DNA of 64,000 nucleotides from Pseudomonas arsenicoxydans (lineage in GTDB: Bacteria > Pseudomonadota > Gammaproteobacteria > Pseudomonadales > Pseudomonadaceae): contig NZ_LT629705.1 of NCBI RefSeq assembly GCF_900103875.1, positions 186,001 through 250,000 on the forward strand. Direction: 5' to 3'. Positions 16,964 to 27,226 of the stretch are shown piece by piece. Below the pieces are notes generated by a model. It ran no database searches. It saw only the letters and a list, made by a program, of their open reading frames with translations, and was not told where the DNA came from. The position numbers were made by a program, and so were the translations under genes. Position 1 is the first letter of the stretch. The number at the start of each line of letters is the position of its first letter.

Positions 16964-17949
16964 GTCCAGCTCCTGACCAATGCGGCGAACGGTGGCCGCT
17001 GACGGGTTTCCTCGGGAAGGCGTGCGAGCAAGCCGGGAATTTCGTGGTAACGACCGGACTCGAACGCCAGCTCGGCACGAAACGGCAGTACTTGTGCCGC
17101 GCCCAGACCGTTTTCCTGGGCCAGACTCAACAGCACTTCGGCGCGCTCGACATCGCCGCGCTCAAGCGCGATGCGACCGGCCAGCAAGAACAGCTCGCCG
17201 CCCTCGCCCGCTGCCAGGCCAAGCTCGGCATGTTCGCTGGCCTGGGCGAGTACGTGGTCAAGCACGCTGCCTTGCGCCAGGCCCAGATACGCCAGCTCCC
17301 AATACCAGCGCGCCAGCCTGCCGTGCAGCGCACCCGCCGCTTTGGCAGTGGCGTCGACCAGTTCGCCGAGGGCGATCTGGATGTGCAGGTTGATGTCGCT
17401 TTCCTGTTTGTCGAGCATCGAATAAGCCAGCAGCCGCACATCGTCGCTCGGGTCAGCCAGAGCCAGTTTGAGAATCGGCACGGCTTCTTTGCCAGGCATG
17501 CGACGAGTCGCCAACAGGGCGGCAAGACGCTGATCCGGATCGGGCGCATGACGCAGAACGTCCTGCAAACCGCCGTCGGCAAAAATCGGCGAGTGCAGTT
17601 GCAACTTAGCCCGGTACGGCAGTTTCGGGATGCCCACCGCTTGCCACGCTTGCTTGTCGCGTTTGCGCGGCAGGTACAGCGCCGGGAAGATCGCCGCTAC
17701 CACGCCGACCGCACCGAGCACCGGCACGAAGAACGCCAGGCTGAAGATAAACAGCGGGCTCCACGGCAGCGGCGAACGGTAGCGCGCCGGCAGCAACAGC
17801 CACACGGCCGCGCACAACATTACGCACGCCAGGCCATGACTGAGGGTGAACACCAGCAATTGTTGTAACTCGGGCGCCGCGACCCACAAACTGGCCCAAC
17901 TGCCCGCCTCTAACAACAAGGCTCCGCTAAACAGCCACTTGCTGATCAT
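16960..17949 (-). CDS. pelE: Pel biosynthesis protein PelE
   Basis: Inner-membrane component of the Pel synthase complex, 329 residues. It has two N-terminal transmembrane segments (about 5-40 and 45-75) followed by a soluble helical-repeat region compatible with TPRs (LALADPSDDVRLLAYSMLD and EHAELGLAAGEGGELFLLAG). In the family PelE binds PelD and relays to PelF/PelG. Its 5' end overlaps pelD by 23 bp and its 3' end overlaps pelF by 4 bp. Confidence 0.92.
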   Translation of the reverse strand: MISKWLFSGALLLEAGSWASLWVAAPELQQLLVFTLSHGLACVMLCAAVWLLLPARYRSPLPWSPLFIFSLAFFVPVLGAVGVVAAIFPALYLPRKRDKQAWQAVGIPKLPYRAKLQLHSPIFADGGLQDVLRHAPDPDQRLAALLATRRMPGKEAVPILKLALADPSDDVRLLAYSMLDKQESDINLHIQIALGELVDATAKAAGALHGRLARWYWELAYLGLAQGSVLDHVLAQASEHAELGLAAGEGGELFLLAGRIALERGDVERAEVLLSLAQENGLGAAQVLPFRAELAFESGRYHEIPGLLARLPEETRQRPPFAALVRSWT

Positions 17950-19303
17950 TCAAGCCACACTCGTTGAACAGGAAATTACGCAGCCCGTTGCGTTCACAGC
18001 CAGGCTCCAGGTTGAACGGCAGCACGCGTACGCCAAGGCTTTCCAGGCTGCTTTCAATGCCAAAGTGTTCGTGCAGCATCAGGTTCATCCGCGCCAGATA
18101 GCCTTCGGTGCCTTGCGGACTGGTCAACGGCAGCAGCACCAGCAACAGCTGATGATCGCGGTTGTTACGCAGCGGCAATTGCAGATCGAGGCCACGCTGG
18201 CTGCGTTCGAACAGACGCGACAGCTCGTCATTGGGACGGGTCATTTCGAAGGCAAACAAACCTGCCGCCAATTTGTGCTGCTCGACATCGACCAGCGAAC
18301 GCTTGAGCTGCAACGTGAACTGCTGTGCATCGGCGTCGGCCAGTTGCAGCACTTGCGGGTCGCGGCGCAGCAGGTCGGCGATGTGTCCGGCGAGCAACGC
18401 CAACAGGCTCAGCGTGCGATCCTGGAAGGCGAAGAACGGCATCTGCCGAACCGCCAGGATCGCCAGCAAACGACCTTCGGCATCGATCAGCGGAATGCAG
18501 GCCTGCAACGACGAGAACTGTGCCGAGCTGCCGGCATCAATCAGTTCCTGACGCACGCTGACCAGTTCGCCACGTTCCAGGCACAGCTTGACCAGACCGT
18601 CTTCGGTGCCCAACGGGCCCATGATGCCAATCGTCGCCAGCGCCTCGGGCAATACGTTTTCTTCGCGCTCGTCCACGCGATACAACCCGGCCACGCGCAG
18701 CGCGCCGTATTGGCCCAGCATGGCGACGATCGGATCGGCCAGCGCGGCCAGTGCATCACCTTCGTCCGGCATCACTCGCAGCTTGTCGCGCAAACCCAGC
18801 AAGGAGCTGCGCAAGCTTTGATCGCTGCCCGCCACACGCTGTTCCAGCAGATCGTGGGAGACCCGCAAAATCTGGTGCGCGCGAGTGAACTCGTCGAGAC
18901 GATATTGGCGGTAATCGTTGGCCATCTGCAGGCGCTGCAAGCGCCGTTCCCACAGATCGCGAACCTCGCCCACCAGCATGCCGCTGACCAGTACGCCGAC
19001 AATGAAGGACGGATCAAGTTGTGCGTAGGCTTCATGCCCGATGTAGCGCAGTGCGAACAACGCCATCACCAGCAGGCTGGCGCTGAGCAGGCCGCGAACA
19101 AATCCATAACGCACGCCCAACAGCAGCGGCGCCAGCACCGGCCAAGGGAAACCGCTGTGCATCTGCAGCGGGTCTTGCGGGGTCAGCCACAAGCCCAGGC
19201 CGATGGCCGCGCCCGTCACCAAAAGCGTTTCCAGCCAAGACACCGGGCCGCTGGCACGCGGCGCGAGGCTGTAATCCATGTGGGGAGAATTCATTGCATT
19301 CAC
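17927..19303 (-). CDS. pelD: Pel cyclic di-GMP receptor PelD
   Basis: Inner-membrane regulatory protein of 458 residues: a short N-terminal tail, four transmembrane segments (about 25-115), a GAF domain (about 170-310) and a degenerate GGDEF domain at the C-terminus. The cyclic di-GMP site is kept: RGLD at 370-373 and an arginine at 405, with the same spacing as the known Pseudomonas aeruginosa RxxD and distal Arg. Binding switches on Pel synthesis after translation. It overlaps pelC by 4 bp and pelE by 23 bp. A cyclic di-GMP source, yfiN, is present at 58862-60130. Confidence 0.96.
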   Translation of the reverse strand: MNAMNSPHMDYSLAPRASGPVSWLETLLVTGAAIGLGLWLTPQDPLQMHSGFPWPVLAPLLLGVRYGFVRGLLSASLLVMALFALRYIGHEAYAQLDPSFIVGVLVSGMLVGEVRDLWERRLQRLQMANDYRQYRLDEFTRAHQILRVSHDLLEQRVAGSDQSLRSSLLGLRDKLRVMPDEGDALAALADPIVAMLGQYGALRVAGLYRVDEREENVLPEALATIGIMGPLGTEDGLVKLCLERGELVSVRQELIDAGSSAQFSSLQACIPLIDAEGRLLAILAVRQMPFFAFQDRTLSLLALLAGHIADLLRRDPQVLQLADADAQQFTLQLKRSLVDVEQHKLAAGLFAFEMTRPNDELSRLFERSQRGLDLQLPLRNNRDHQLLLVLLPLTSPQGTEGYLARMNLMLHEHFGIESSLESLGVRVLPFNLEPGCERNGLRNFLFNECGLNDQQVAV

Positions 19304-19818
19304 TCGAACCGAAGGGCGCCAACAAGTTTGTCGAGCACCGTTTGCGCGGTGCCGGCGAGGCTTTCACGGGACCAGCCCGCACGTGCGCCACTTTTGCTCC
19401 AGAGCACACGACCGCTGCTGGCTTCGAGCACGCGCAGGCTGATGCCCACTGCCGGTTCGCCGTCCAGGCCGTTCTTGTATTGCCACTCTTCGACGCTGCC
19501 GGCGACGACATAATCAAGCTTCTGGTCGCGTGCCCAATCGAGCGCGCCGGCCAGACGTTCGTTGTCGTCCATCAGCGCTTGTTCGCCTTGAGTGCTGACC
19601 GGGTAAACCCGTGGTTGCAGACCGTGGCTGCTGAGTACGCTGAGCAGGATTTGCTCGGCGCGCTCGCCAGCTTGCGGGGTTTGCGAATAGTTGATCATCG
19701 GCACGGTGCCCCACTTCGCATTACGCGCAAGGTTAGGGCTGGTGTCGCCGGTGAAGCTGGCGCAACCGGCGACAAACAGAACTGCCAGAGCCAGGCTCAG
19801 ATTACGAATCGCTTGCAT
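19300..19818 (-). CDS. pelC: Pel outer-membrane lipoprotein PelC
   Basis: Periplasm-facing lipoprotein of 172 residues. The start at 19818 (MQAIRNLSLALAVLFVAGC) follows a GGAG site, and the lipobox FVAGC places the acylated Cys near residue 19. In the family PelC forms a dodecameric ring that guides the polymer toward PelB. The C-terminal part has VDKLVGALRF-like amphipathic ends. It lies 28 bp downstream of pelB and overlaps pelD by 4 bp. Confidence 0.93.
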   Translation of the reverse strand: MQAIRNLSLALAVLFVAGCASFTGDTSPNLARNAKWGTVPMINYSQTPQAGERAEQILLSVLSSHGLQPRVYPVSTQGEQALMDDNERLAGALDWARDQKLDYVVAGSVEEWQYKNGLDGEPAVGISLRVLEASSGRVLWSKSGARAGWSRESLAGTAQTVLDKLVGALRFE

Positions 19819-19846
19819 CAGTTTTTCTCCTGTAAACATTTCATGA

Positions 19847-22800
19847 TCAGCGTCCGAATCGCACGCCGTAGCTCACACCCAGTGTTCCGCCCGCCTGACC
19901 GTTCCCGCCTTGTGGCGCGGATTGGTAGCCGACGGTAAGGGCCAATTCGTCACCGCCCAGTACTTCGACGCCGAGCCCGGTGTTGATGCCGTAGTTGAAG
20001 GTTTGATCCAGCCATTGCCAGCCTGCCGTCACGTCCACCAGCCAGGTGTATTGCGGGCGAGTGCGCACCAGGGCGCCCGGCAAACCGCGACGCCATGAGC
20101 TGCCGACGTACAGCTGGCCGTAACGGCTTTGCAGCAGATCGTCAGCCGTCACGACGGAGGGATCGTCCGAGTTATCAACGTTTTTCACCGGGCCGCCGTT
20201 GTCACTGGACAGGTAATCCAGGGTGCGGTCCTTGACGTTGTTGTGCTGATAATCGATACCGCTGCGCACGGTCCAGCTGGGCCCGGCGAATTCCAGCGTG
20301 TGGTTGTATTCCATCTTCAGTTCCTGGCCGTTGCCCAGGGAATCGCCCGCACGGGTGGAGAACGATTTCTGTGCCACTTCCCAACTGATCTGATCCCGCG
20401 CCGAGAGCCCGTGACGGCCGCCGACCCACACGCTGTCGTGCTGGCCGAAAGCGCGCATCAGGCCGCTGTCTTCGCTTTTTCGATGCCAGTCCAGACCGGT
20501 CTCGACCTGGTCACTGACGCTCAACTGCCAGGTCCGGGACAGGCCCAGGCCATTGCGGTCGTCGTCCTTGCGCTGACTGGTGTCGGCGAACAGTTTGTAG
20601 CTGCCATCCTCGACCGAACGTTGCAGGGTCAGCGCAGCGTTGTGCTCATCGCCCATGCGCGTTTCGATCAACTGGTTGCTGTTGTAAGTGCCGTTCTCCA
20701 GCTCAAGATTGGCGTACCACTGAGCACCCAGGTTGTGCGCAATCTGCAGACGCGGCGCGCTGTATTCCAGGCCACCGAAATCCTGTTGATGCCAGGACAG
20801 TTGCGCGCCTTGTGGTGTCAGTTCCTGAAGCTCAACAGCCTGACGGCGCAGTTGGTCACGCACAGCCGCCGGCTGATCGTCACCCAGCGCGGACTGACTG
20901 AGGTCGAGGGCTTCGTCGAACCGACCGAGGCGACTCAGTGCCTGAGCGCGTTGCGCCGGGTTCAGGTCGCTGCTGGCCAGCAGCGTTTCGACCTGTGCCT
21001 TGTTGCGGCTGCGCAGGGCTTGCTGAATCTCTTCGTAACGCTGGACTTTCAAGCCCTGGCTACGCGCCCACTCCAGCCATTGGTCTTTCTGCGATTCCTG
21101 GTTGGTCGCATCGAGACGCGCCAGCAACCGCTCGAACCACAATTGCAGCATCGCCGGCGAGCCGTCTTTCCACTTCGCCACTTCCTGCTGCGCCTTGCCC
21201 GGCGAATAACTGCTGGCCATCAAGCGCAACCAGATCGCATAGCGTTGGGACGAAGGTTGAATGTTTTCGCCCTCGGGACTGCGCAGCAGCTTGAGGCGCA
21301 ACCGTTGTGCGGCATCCTGATAGCCGGCGTTTTCCAGCGCATCGGCATAGGCCGCGCGGACCAGCCAATCCTGCGGGGCGGTCTTGAGGTACATGCGATA
21401 CCAGGCCAAGGCTTCGGTATCGCGACCGAGCATTTGACTGGCACTGGCGAACGGCAGCCAGAGGATTCGATCCTGACGTGCCTGCGGCTTCCATTCAGTC
21501 AGCAACGGCTTGAGCGCGGTGGTGTTGCCCTGATCGATGTACAGCCACATCAGGCGTTCGCGGAACAGGTTTTCCTCCGGGAAACGTGACAAGCCCGAGA
21601 GGTACAAACGCTGCGCCTCATCGACGTTGCCCTGCTGCACCGCCAACGCACCGCGTACCGCCAGCACTTGCGCTTGATCGTTGGCTTCGGGGTATTGCTC
21701 GGCGTCTTTGAGCAAGGCGACCACTTGCGGCCAGTCCTGCATTTCTTGCGCTTGCTGCAAGGCTTCGACCAGACGCAGCGGATCATGCGCACGGTTCCAG
21801 CTGCCGACCATCATGGTCAGGGCGCGTTTCGGATCGCTGGTGCGATACCGCGTGATCAGCTGACTCTCGTCGCCACTGTTGAGCGAACCCTTGATCGCGA
21901 GCAATCTTTCCAGGGAGTCCTGCAGCTCATTGTCGAGTTCCAGGTCCCAGGCCAGGGCTGCGCGCAAGCGCCAGTAACTGTCATCGGTGATCTTGCGGTT
22001 ATCGACCTGCAACACGTCCCACGCCGCCTGATTATCAAACAGCTTCAGGTCGGTGTTGGCCCAATCGACGCGCTCGGTCGTGGTCAGTGCAAAACGTTTC
22101 GAGTAGTTCTTGTAGACCTCGACCTTTGCGGCGAATTGCCCGGTGCTTTCGAGGTTTTGCAGCAACCGCGTCCAGGCCAGGCGATGGGCTGGGTATTTGC
22201 GCAGGTAAGCGTGCAACCAGGCTTCGGCCTGGGCCGGTGTGCCGCGCGATTCGTGGCCGTAGATCAGCGCATCGAGCTCGACGTCGGTCAGCGCACGCTG
22301 CTCCATGATCTCGGCGAGTAAGGGGATCGCATGATCGAAGTCGTACTGCTGGCTCGCCAATCGCCAGGCGTGCTCGCGGGTTTGCGGATCTTCGTGCAGC
22401 TTCAGCAAACGAGTCCAGTAGTCCAGGGCGGCTGGGGTGTCGCCGCGCCATTCGCCCAGGTGCGCCATTTGCTCAAGCAACGCCTGGTCATCCGGATGCT
22501 CAGCTACCAGCTGCTGACCACTTTCCCAGGCACCGGGCAAATCGCCGAGGGCCAGGCGCATGCTGAATTCCTTGCGCAGGATTTGCGGGTTATCCGGTTG
22601 CAGAACGCGCCACTGATCTAGAAAACGCTGGGCCAGATCGAAGCGTTTGCTGCCGACGGCAACGTCGACGCCCTGCTCCAGCCATGCCGAATCAGTTTGC
22701 GGATCCTTGAGCTGGTCCAGCTCCTCAGCCAGTACGCGCGAGGCTTGGTCACCACGACCGGCCGCCAACAAGCTGTTGAACGCCAGTTGGGCGTATTCAC

Positions 22801-23440
22801 GACGTTCGGACGGCGCCTGGCTGTCTTGCTTGAGCAGCAGGTAAATGTCGGCGGCGCGACCCGGTTGCTCACCGGCCAGATACCACTGCGCAGCAGACTT
22901 GAGCGAATCAGTACGCTGGGCCGGATCGCGATCGGCAATTTCTTCGTAGACGCTGGCAGCGAACGCCGGGGCCTGTAGCGTCAGGGCCAACTTGGCCAGA
23001 CTCTGCAATTGCGGGAGTGCCAACATCCGGTGATCAAAGCTTTGCAGGCGTTCGACCAAGGCTTTCTGCGCGACCGGATCATTGGCTTTCGCCGCCTCCA
23101 GCGCATCCAGCTCCAGCCGGTAATAAGCCTGCAACTCAGGTGCCGGTTTCGGCCAGCTCTCAAGGTGCTGGCGCGCCTTGGCGTAGTCGCCAAGACGAAT
23201 CAACAGATCGACCAGTTGCAAGCGCAGGCGGTCGTCGTCCGGGTGCGCCGCCAGCAGCAGTTCGGCGTAGTTGGCCGAGACCGCATCCGGCTCGCGGCCG
23301 TCCGGCTGGAACACTTCTTCGCGCTGGAACGTCAGCCACAGCAAGCCGCCCACGGCCACCGCCACCACCGCCAATGCCCAAGGATTGAGCAGGCGCCTGC
23401 TTTTGGTTACTGAGGAGTTAGATGCAGAAGAGCTGACCAT
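19847..23440 (-). CDS. pelB: Pel outer-membrane porin and TPR scaffold PelB
   Basis: Large export protein of 1197 residues. An N-terminal membrane anchor (about 15-35: NPWALAVVAVAVGGLLWLTF) is followed by a long periplasmic superhelix of tetratricopeptide repeats (to about 800) and a C-terminal beta-barrel (about 900-1197), whose strands end with GVSYGVRFGR. The barrel is the export pore and the TPR region binds PelA. Its start overlaps pelA by 23 bp. No frameshift is visible across 3.6 kb. Confidence 0.96.
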   Translation of the reverse strand: MVSSSASNSSVTKSRRLLNPWALAVVAVAVGGLLWLTFQREEVFQPDGREPDAVSANYAELLLAAHPDDDRLRLQLVDLLIRLGDYAKARQHLESWPKPAPELQAYYRLELDALEAAKANDPVAQKALVERLQSFDHRMLALPQLQSLAKLALTLQAPAFAASVYEEIADRDPAQRTDSLKSAAQWYLAGEQPGRAADIYLLLKQDSQAPSERREYAQLAFNSLLAAGRGDQASRVLAEELDQLKDPQTDSAWLEQGVDVAVGSKRFDLAQRFLDQWRVLQPDNPQILRKEFSMRLALGDLPGAWESGQQLVAEHPDDQALLEQMAHLGEWRGDTPAALDYWTRLLKLHEDPQTREHAWRLASQQYDFDHAIPLLAEIMEQRALTDVELDALIYGHESRGTPAQAEAWLHAYLRKYPAHRLAWTRLLQNLESTGQFAAKVEVYKNYSKRFALTTTERVDWANTDLKLFDNQAAWDVLQVDNRKITDDSYWRLRAALAWDLELDNELQDSLERLLAIKGSLNSGDESQLITRYRTSDPKRALTMMVGSWNRAHDPLRLVEALQQAQEMQDWPQVVALLKDAEQYPEANDQAQVLAVRGALAVQQGNVDEAQRLYLSGLSRFPEENLFRERLMWLYIDQGNTTALKPLLTEWKPQARQDRILWLPFASASQMLGRDTEALAWYRMYLKTAPQDWLVRAAYADALENAGYQDAAQRLRLKLLRSPEGENIQPSSQRYAIWLRLMASSYSPGKAQQEVAKWKDGSPAMLQLWFERLLARLDATNQESQKDQWLEWARSQGLKVQRYEEIQQALRSRNKAQVETLLASSDLNPAQRAQALSRLGRFDEALDLSQSALGDDQPAAVRDQLRRQAVELQELTPQGAQLSWHQQDFGGLEYSAPRLQIAHNLGAQWYANLELENGTYNSNQLIETRMGDEHNAALTLQRSVEDGSYKLFADTSQRKDDDRNGLGLSRTWQLSVSDQVETGLDWHRKSEDSGLMRAFGQHDSVWVGGRHGLSARDQISWEVAQKSFSTRAGDSLGNGQELKMEYNHTLEFAGPSWTVRSGIDYQHNNVKDRTLDYLSSDNGGPVKNVDNSDDPSVVTADDLLQSRYGQLYVGSSWRRGLPGALVRTRPQYTWLVDVTAGWQWLDQTFNYGINTGLGVEVLGGDELALTVGYQSAPQGGNGQAGGTLGVSYGVRFGR

Positions 23441-26231
23441 GACTCACCTGCTTCATTGGTAATTGAAAAGTCCACAGGCCGGCGGATGCCTTGCCTGCAA
23501 AATGTTGCCCATCTACTTCAACCCGGCAGGTGCTCGACGCACGCACTGAGAAGGCCAGATCGACCTGCCCGGCAAACGAGAAGTTCACTTGCTTTGCATC
23601 CACATACGTCCAGTCCAGCAACGGCAGATTGGCCTCCTCCAGCGCCGGTCTGTCATCCCGGTCGGGACGCAATACCAGCAATGCGTGGTCGCTGCTCAAC
23701 GCCACATAGCGGCCTTGCGGCAAGTCACGAACACCGGCAACGCCTTGCGAACGCAACAGGTCCGGCCAGCCCATTTGCGGGTCGAGGCGCAGGGTACGCA
23801 GTGCGTCCATGCCGCGAACCTGCCAGTCGCCATCGGCGGTACGGGCCAGACTGGATTGATACAAACCGTGCAGACGATCGAGGTAATCGCTCATCCACAG
23901 CGACATCGGTTGCTGGGTTTTCATGTAGCCGTAGATATCGCCCATGGCCTTGATCGAGGCCTGCTTGGTGCTCGAATAGAAGTGGTAATACAGGTGCAAG
24001 CCGCGCAAGCGTCGTGGGCTGTCGGTGAGTTCGAAGGTGTCGATTACATCGCGAAAGCCGTAGTACGGGCCTTTCCACAAGTTGGTGTAGAGGTTCTCGT
24101 TGATGATCGGCGCGTAATACTGCAAGCCACCTTCAGTGGGGCGCAGCAGCGGGTTCAAACCGGTCAGCGACGGGTTGGCCTTGGTCAGCATGGTTTCGGC
24201 GCCGTTGACGTTTTTCAGTCCCGCGTCGTAGGCCAGCTTGATGGTGGCCGCCGACGGCAACGCATCGCCCGGCCAGAACACCATCTTCACCGGTTTTTCC
24301 GGGGTGGTGAGCTGCTGGTTGATGTAGTCGCGCGAGCCAAAAATCTCGCGGCGAAAATCGATTTTGTCGTAACCCGGAATTGCCATTTTCAAACCGTATT
24401 CCGGATTGAAGTTTTCGCGTTTCTTGGCCTGTTCCGGCTGCATGAAAAACGGATGGCTGAAGGTGTGGGTGGCGACCTCGACTTTCGGGTCGGCGAACAA
24501 TTCGCGGGCAATCGGTTCCAGCTCGCGGGCGAGGAACGGGAACATTCCGCGCGGCGAAATCTCGCCTTCGATTACCGACACCGACGTCAGAAACGGGTTA
24601 GGCCGGATGAAATCGTCCAGCACCTGTTTGCCGGCATAGGGCGTGCCGCGCACTTCGGCGCGCGACGGGAAGCCATCGCCATCGATGTGCACGGTGGCGA
24701 TGCGGCGACCGTTTTCAGTAGTGGTGTCCGGACGCGGCTGTACTGGCAAACGCAAGCTGGCCTGGAGGAAAGCGAAAGGGTCGAGAATCCAGCGGCTGCG
24801 TTCGTTGTTGGTTTCCAGAATGTACGGCGCGAGGGCGATACCGCCCCACTCAGCGACCGCCACCGGGACGAATGTCTGGCCGTCTGCCGCGGTCAGCGAC
24901 AACGCGGCTTTCGGGCCTTTGGGCAGCAAGGAGATCGCGGTCAAGTCACGGGATCTGGGCTGCACCGGTGCTTCGAAGGCGCCGATCAGCGCCTTGTCCT
25001 GATAAGTAATGCTCAACGTTTGAGTGCCAATCGGCGCCGCGCGATTCAGGCCCAGGCGCTTGAGCAGCAGCGTGTCTTGAATCGGCAGGCCGGAAAAGAA
25101 CACCACCGGAACCTGTTCGTCCAGACGCTTGCCGATCCAGCTGTTAAAAGCCGATGCGTCCTGCGGCGGGCCGCTGGTCATCCAGGTGATGACACCGGCG
25201 TACAAACCACTGAAGCGATACGCTGGCAGCGTGTTGTCCACCGGCAGGTAATCGACCCGGTAGCCGAGGTATTCGAGTAGACCGCCGAGCAACGTGTGCC
25301 CGGCGTTGCGGATCAGGTCGCCTTCGCGCGGATCGTAAAGCAGCGCGATCCGGCGCGGCTGGACTTCGATGCTGCTGATGCCCATCGAGTCCAGCTCAGG
25401 CGTGCCGATGTAGGGAATGAAACCCTCGTCGCGCAGACGCTTGGCCAGTTTGCGCGCTTCGTCGCGGCGCTCTGGCGGCAGGTAGTCGATGGCGACCAGC
25501 GGGATGCCTTTGGCGCGCAACGGTTGAATCTGGGTTTCCAGCCACTGGCGATCGGCTTCAGGCACCGGGCGATAGCGCTTGGCGCCAGCGTCCCAACCGG
25601 CATGAATGGACTCGATTGCCACCGCAGACGCCACACCGTCCAGGTCCGGCAATACTTCAAATCCACGATTGAAAAACAGCTTCAGGCTCGGCTGACGCTG
25701 GTGCAGTTCGCGCAGGAAACTGGCGAGTGCCAAACGCTGTTTTTCTCGCGACGACTCGGGCATCAACTGGAAGCTGTCGAGGGTGTCGAGGAACAACCCG
25801 GCGTAGCCTTCAGTCTGCAAAGACTTGGCGCGAGCGAACAAATGCTCCCGCCAGGCCGCCGCTGACAAGTCCATGACCTGACTGTCCCACGCGCCGTTGC
25901 GCACAGGACCGACTGCGCCGCCGAGGTGTGCTTTTTCGATGTCGGCCTTGCTGCCGCTGAACTCGCCCACCGACAGATAGGCGAATGGCTGGCTGCCCAG
26001 TTTGCGCAGGGTTTTGACGTCGCCCACGGTCATATGCCCCGGCTCAACCACAGACCAGTCGAACTGAGCCAGCTCGGAAATCGGCGGTTGATCGGCGTAC
26101 CAAAAAGCGACGCTGGCGGGTTGCGGTAATGCGGCGGCCTGCACGGCGGGCCCGCTCACGAACAATGCTAATGCGGCTAGCAGCCGTTTAGCGGCCGCGC
26201 GGACACGCGTCCTGCGAAAAACGATTTCCAT
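23418..26231 (-). CDS. pelA: Pel deacetylase/glycoside hydrolase PelA
   Basis: Periplasmic bifunctional enzyme of 937 residues with a signal peptide (to about 33). The N-terminal GH114-like hydrolase domain (about 40-290) has FLDTLDS and the acidic residue in VAIESIH (Glu207). A middle Rossmann-like region follows, then a polysaccharide deacetylase domain with HIDGDGF (Asp517/519) and THTFSHPF (His589, His593), matching the metal-ligand spacing of the family. The C-terminal part is beta-rich. The enzyme partly deacetylates Pel for export and can trim it. It is the second gene of the operon, 62 bp after pelX. Confidence 0.96.
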   Translation of the reverse strand: MEIVFRRTRVRAAAKRLLAALALFVSGPAVQAAALPQPASVAFWYADQPPISELAQFDWSVVEPGHMTVGDVKTLRKLGSQPFAYLSVGEFSGSKADIEKAHLGGAVGPVRNGAWDSQVMDLSAAAWREHLFARAKSLQTEGYAGLFLDTLDSFQLMPESSREKQRLALASFLRELHQRQPSLKLFFNRGFEVLPDLDGVASAVAIESIHAGWDAGAKRYRPVPEADRQWLETQIQPLRAKGIPLVAIDYLPPERRDEARKLAKRLRDEGFIPYIGTPELDSMGISSIEVQPRRIALLYDPREGDLIRNAGHTLLGGLLEYLGYRVDYLPVDNTLPAYRFSGLYAGVITWMTSGPPQDASAFNSWIGKRLDEQVPVVFFSGLPIQDTLLLKRLGLNRAAPIGTQTLSITYQDKALIGAFEAPVQPRSRDLTAISLLPKGPKAALSLTAADGQTFVPVAVAEWGGIALAPYILETNNERSRWILDPFAFLQASLRLPVQPRPDTTTENGRRIATVHIDGDGFPSRAEVRGTPYAGKQVLDDFIRPNPFLTSVSVIEGEISPRGMFPFLARELEPIARELFADPKVEVATHTFSHPFFMQPEQAKKRENFNPEYGLKMAIPGYDKIDFRREIFGSRDYINQQLTTPEKPVKMVFWPGDALPSAATIKLAYDAGLKNVNGAETMLTKANPSLTGLNPLLRPTEGGLQYYAPIINENLYTNLWKGPYYGFRDVIDTFELTDSPRRLRGLHLYYHFYSSTKQASIKAMGDIYGYMKTQQPMSLWMSDYLDRLHGLYQSSLARTADGDWQVRGMDALRTLRLDPQMGWPDLLRSQGVAGVRDLPQGRYVALSSDHALLVLRPDRDDRPALEEANLPLLDWTYVDAKQVNFSFAGQVDLAFSVRASSTCRVEVDGQHFAGKASAGLWTFQLPMKQVSHGQLFCI

Positions 26232-26293
26232 AACTCACTCTTGAATGGACTGAACCGATACTGCTTGGATGTCGGACAGCGAAACCGACCGGC

Positions 26294-27226
26294 TTACAGG
26301 CTGCGGATAAGCTGCACCAGCCCTTTGCCGATGGTGGTCGGTTCCGGGAGCTTGAAACGCTCGAGCAGGCGGCTGTTGTTGGCGCGCGAATGGCGAATAT
26401 CGCCTTGACGTGGTGCGTGATGAATCACCTTCAACGGGTTGCCGGTGGCGGCGCCCAATTCAGTGATCAGGTCGTTGAGGCTAGTGGAACGGCTGAGGCC
26501 GACATTGACCGGGCCCGGGCTTGGTTCGCTGACTTCCAGCGATTGCACGAGAATGCTCACCAGGTCCTGGACATAGACGAAATCGCGGGTTTGCCCACCG
26601 TCGCCAAAAATAGCCACCGACTGCTCTGCCAAGGCCAGCTTGGTAAAAATGCTGATGACCCCGGAGTACGGCGATGACGGATCCTGGCGTGGGCCGAAGA
26701 TGTTGAAGAACCGAAAAATCATCGGTTCCAGGCCATGCTCGCGGCGATAGAAATCCAGGTAATACTCACTCGCCAGTTTGTCGCTGGCATACGGCGTGAG
26801 TGGGGATTTTGGCGTGTCTTCGTGAATCGCCGTGCCTTCGCCATTGTTGCCGTAGATGGCAGCGCTGGAAGCGAATACCACGCGCTTGATCCCGGCCTTC
26901 ACCATGCTTTCGCACACGTTGAGGGTGCCGACGAAGTTGCTTTGATGGGTGCTGACTGGATCATCCACCGACGCTTGCACCGAGGCGACCGCCGCCAAGT
27001 GAACCACAGCGCCGCAATCGCGCATGGCTTGTGCCACTACAGCACCGTCCGCGACATCACCGATAACCAGGTTCAGATTGGCATTATCCATCGGCAGATT
27101 GCTGACCTTGCCGGTCGACAAATTATCCAGCACGCGAACCTTGTAGCCCTTGCCCAGCAACGCTTCTACGAGGTGCGATCCAATAAACCCAGCACCGCCA
27201 GTCACCAGTATTCGCTCAACAAACAT
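26294..27226 (-). CDS. pelX: UDP-N-acetylglucosamine C4-epimerase PelX-like
   Basis: Short-chain dehydrogenase/reductase-type epimerase of 310 residues. The NAD motif is VTGGAGFIGSHLVE and the catalytic pair is in PYASDKLASEYY (YxxxK), with the Ser/Thr partner in VFASSAAIYG. PelX proteins next to pelABCDEFG in some Pseudomonas convert UDP-GlcNAc to UDP-GalNAc, the precursor of the GalNAc-rich Pel polymer. It is the first gene of the cluster, 62 bp ahead of pelA in the same direction. The call rests on family plus position; a GalE- or WbpP-type sugar epimerase with another substrate is the alternative. Confidence 0.85.
   Translation of the reverse strand: MFVERILVTGGAGFIGSHLVEALLGKGYKVRVLDNLSTGKVSNLPMDNANLNLVIGDVADGAVVAQAMRDCGAVVHLAAVASVQASVDDPVSTHQSNFVGTLNVCESMVKAGIKRVVFASSAAIYGNNGEGTAIHEDTPKSPLTPYASDKLASEYYLDFYRREHGLEPMIFRFFNIFGPRQDPSSPYSGVISIFTKLALAEQSVAIFGDGGQTRDFVYVQDLVSILVQSLEVSEPSPGPVNVGLSRSTSLNDLITELGAATGNPLKVIHHAPRQGDIRHSRANNSRLLERFKLPEPTTIGKGLVQLIRSL

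Noticed and set aside
17846..19513. Plus-strand frame of 555 codons antisense to pelD/pelC
   Set aside because: Same reason; no recognised domain and no ribosome site.
23589..25280. Plus-strand frame of 563 codons antisense to pelA
   Set aside because: Shadow of pelA, whose active-site motifs are intact on the minus strand.
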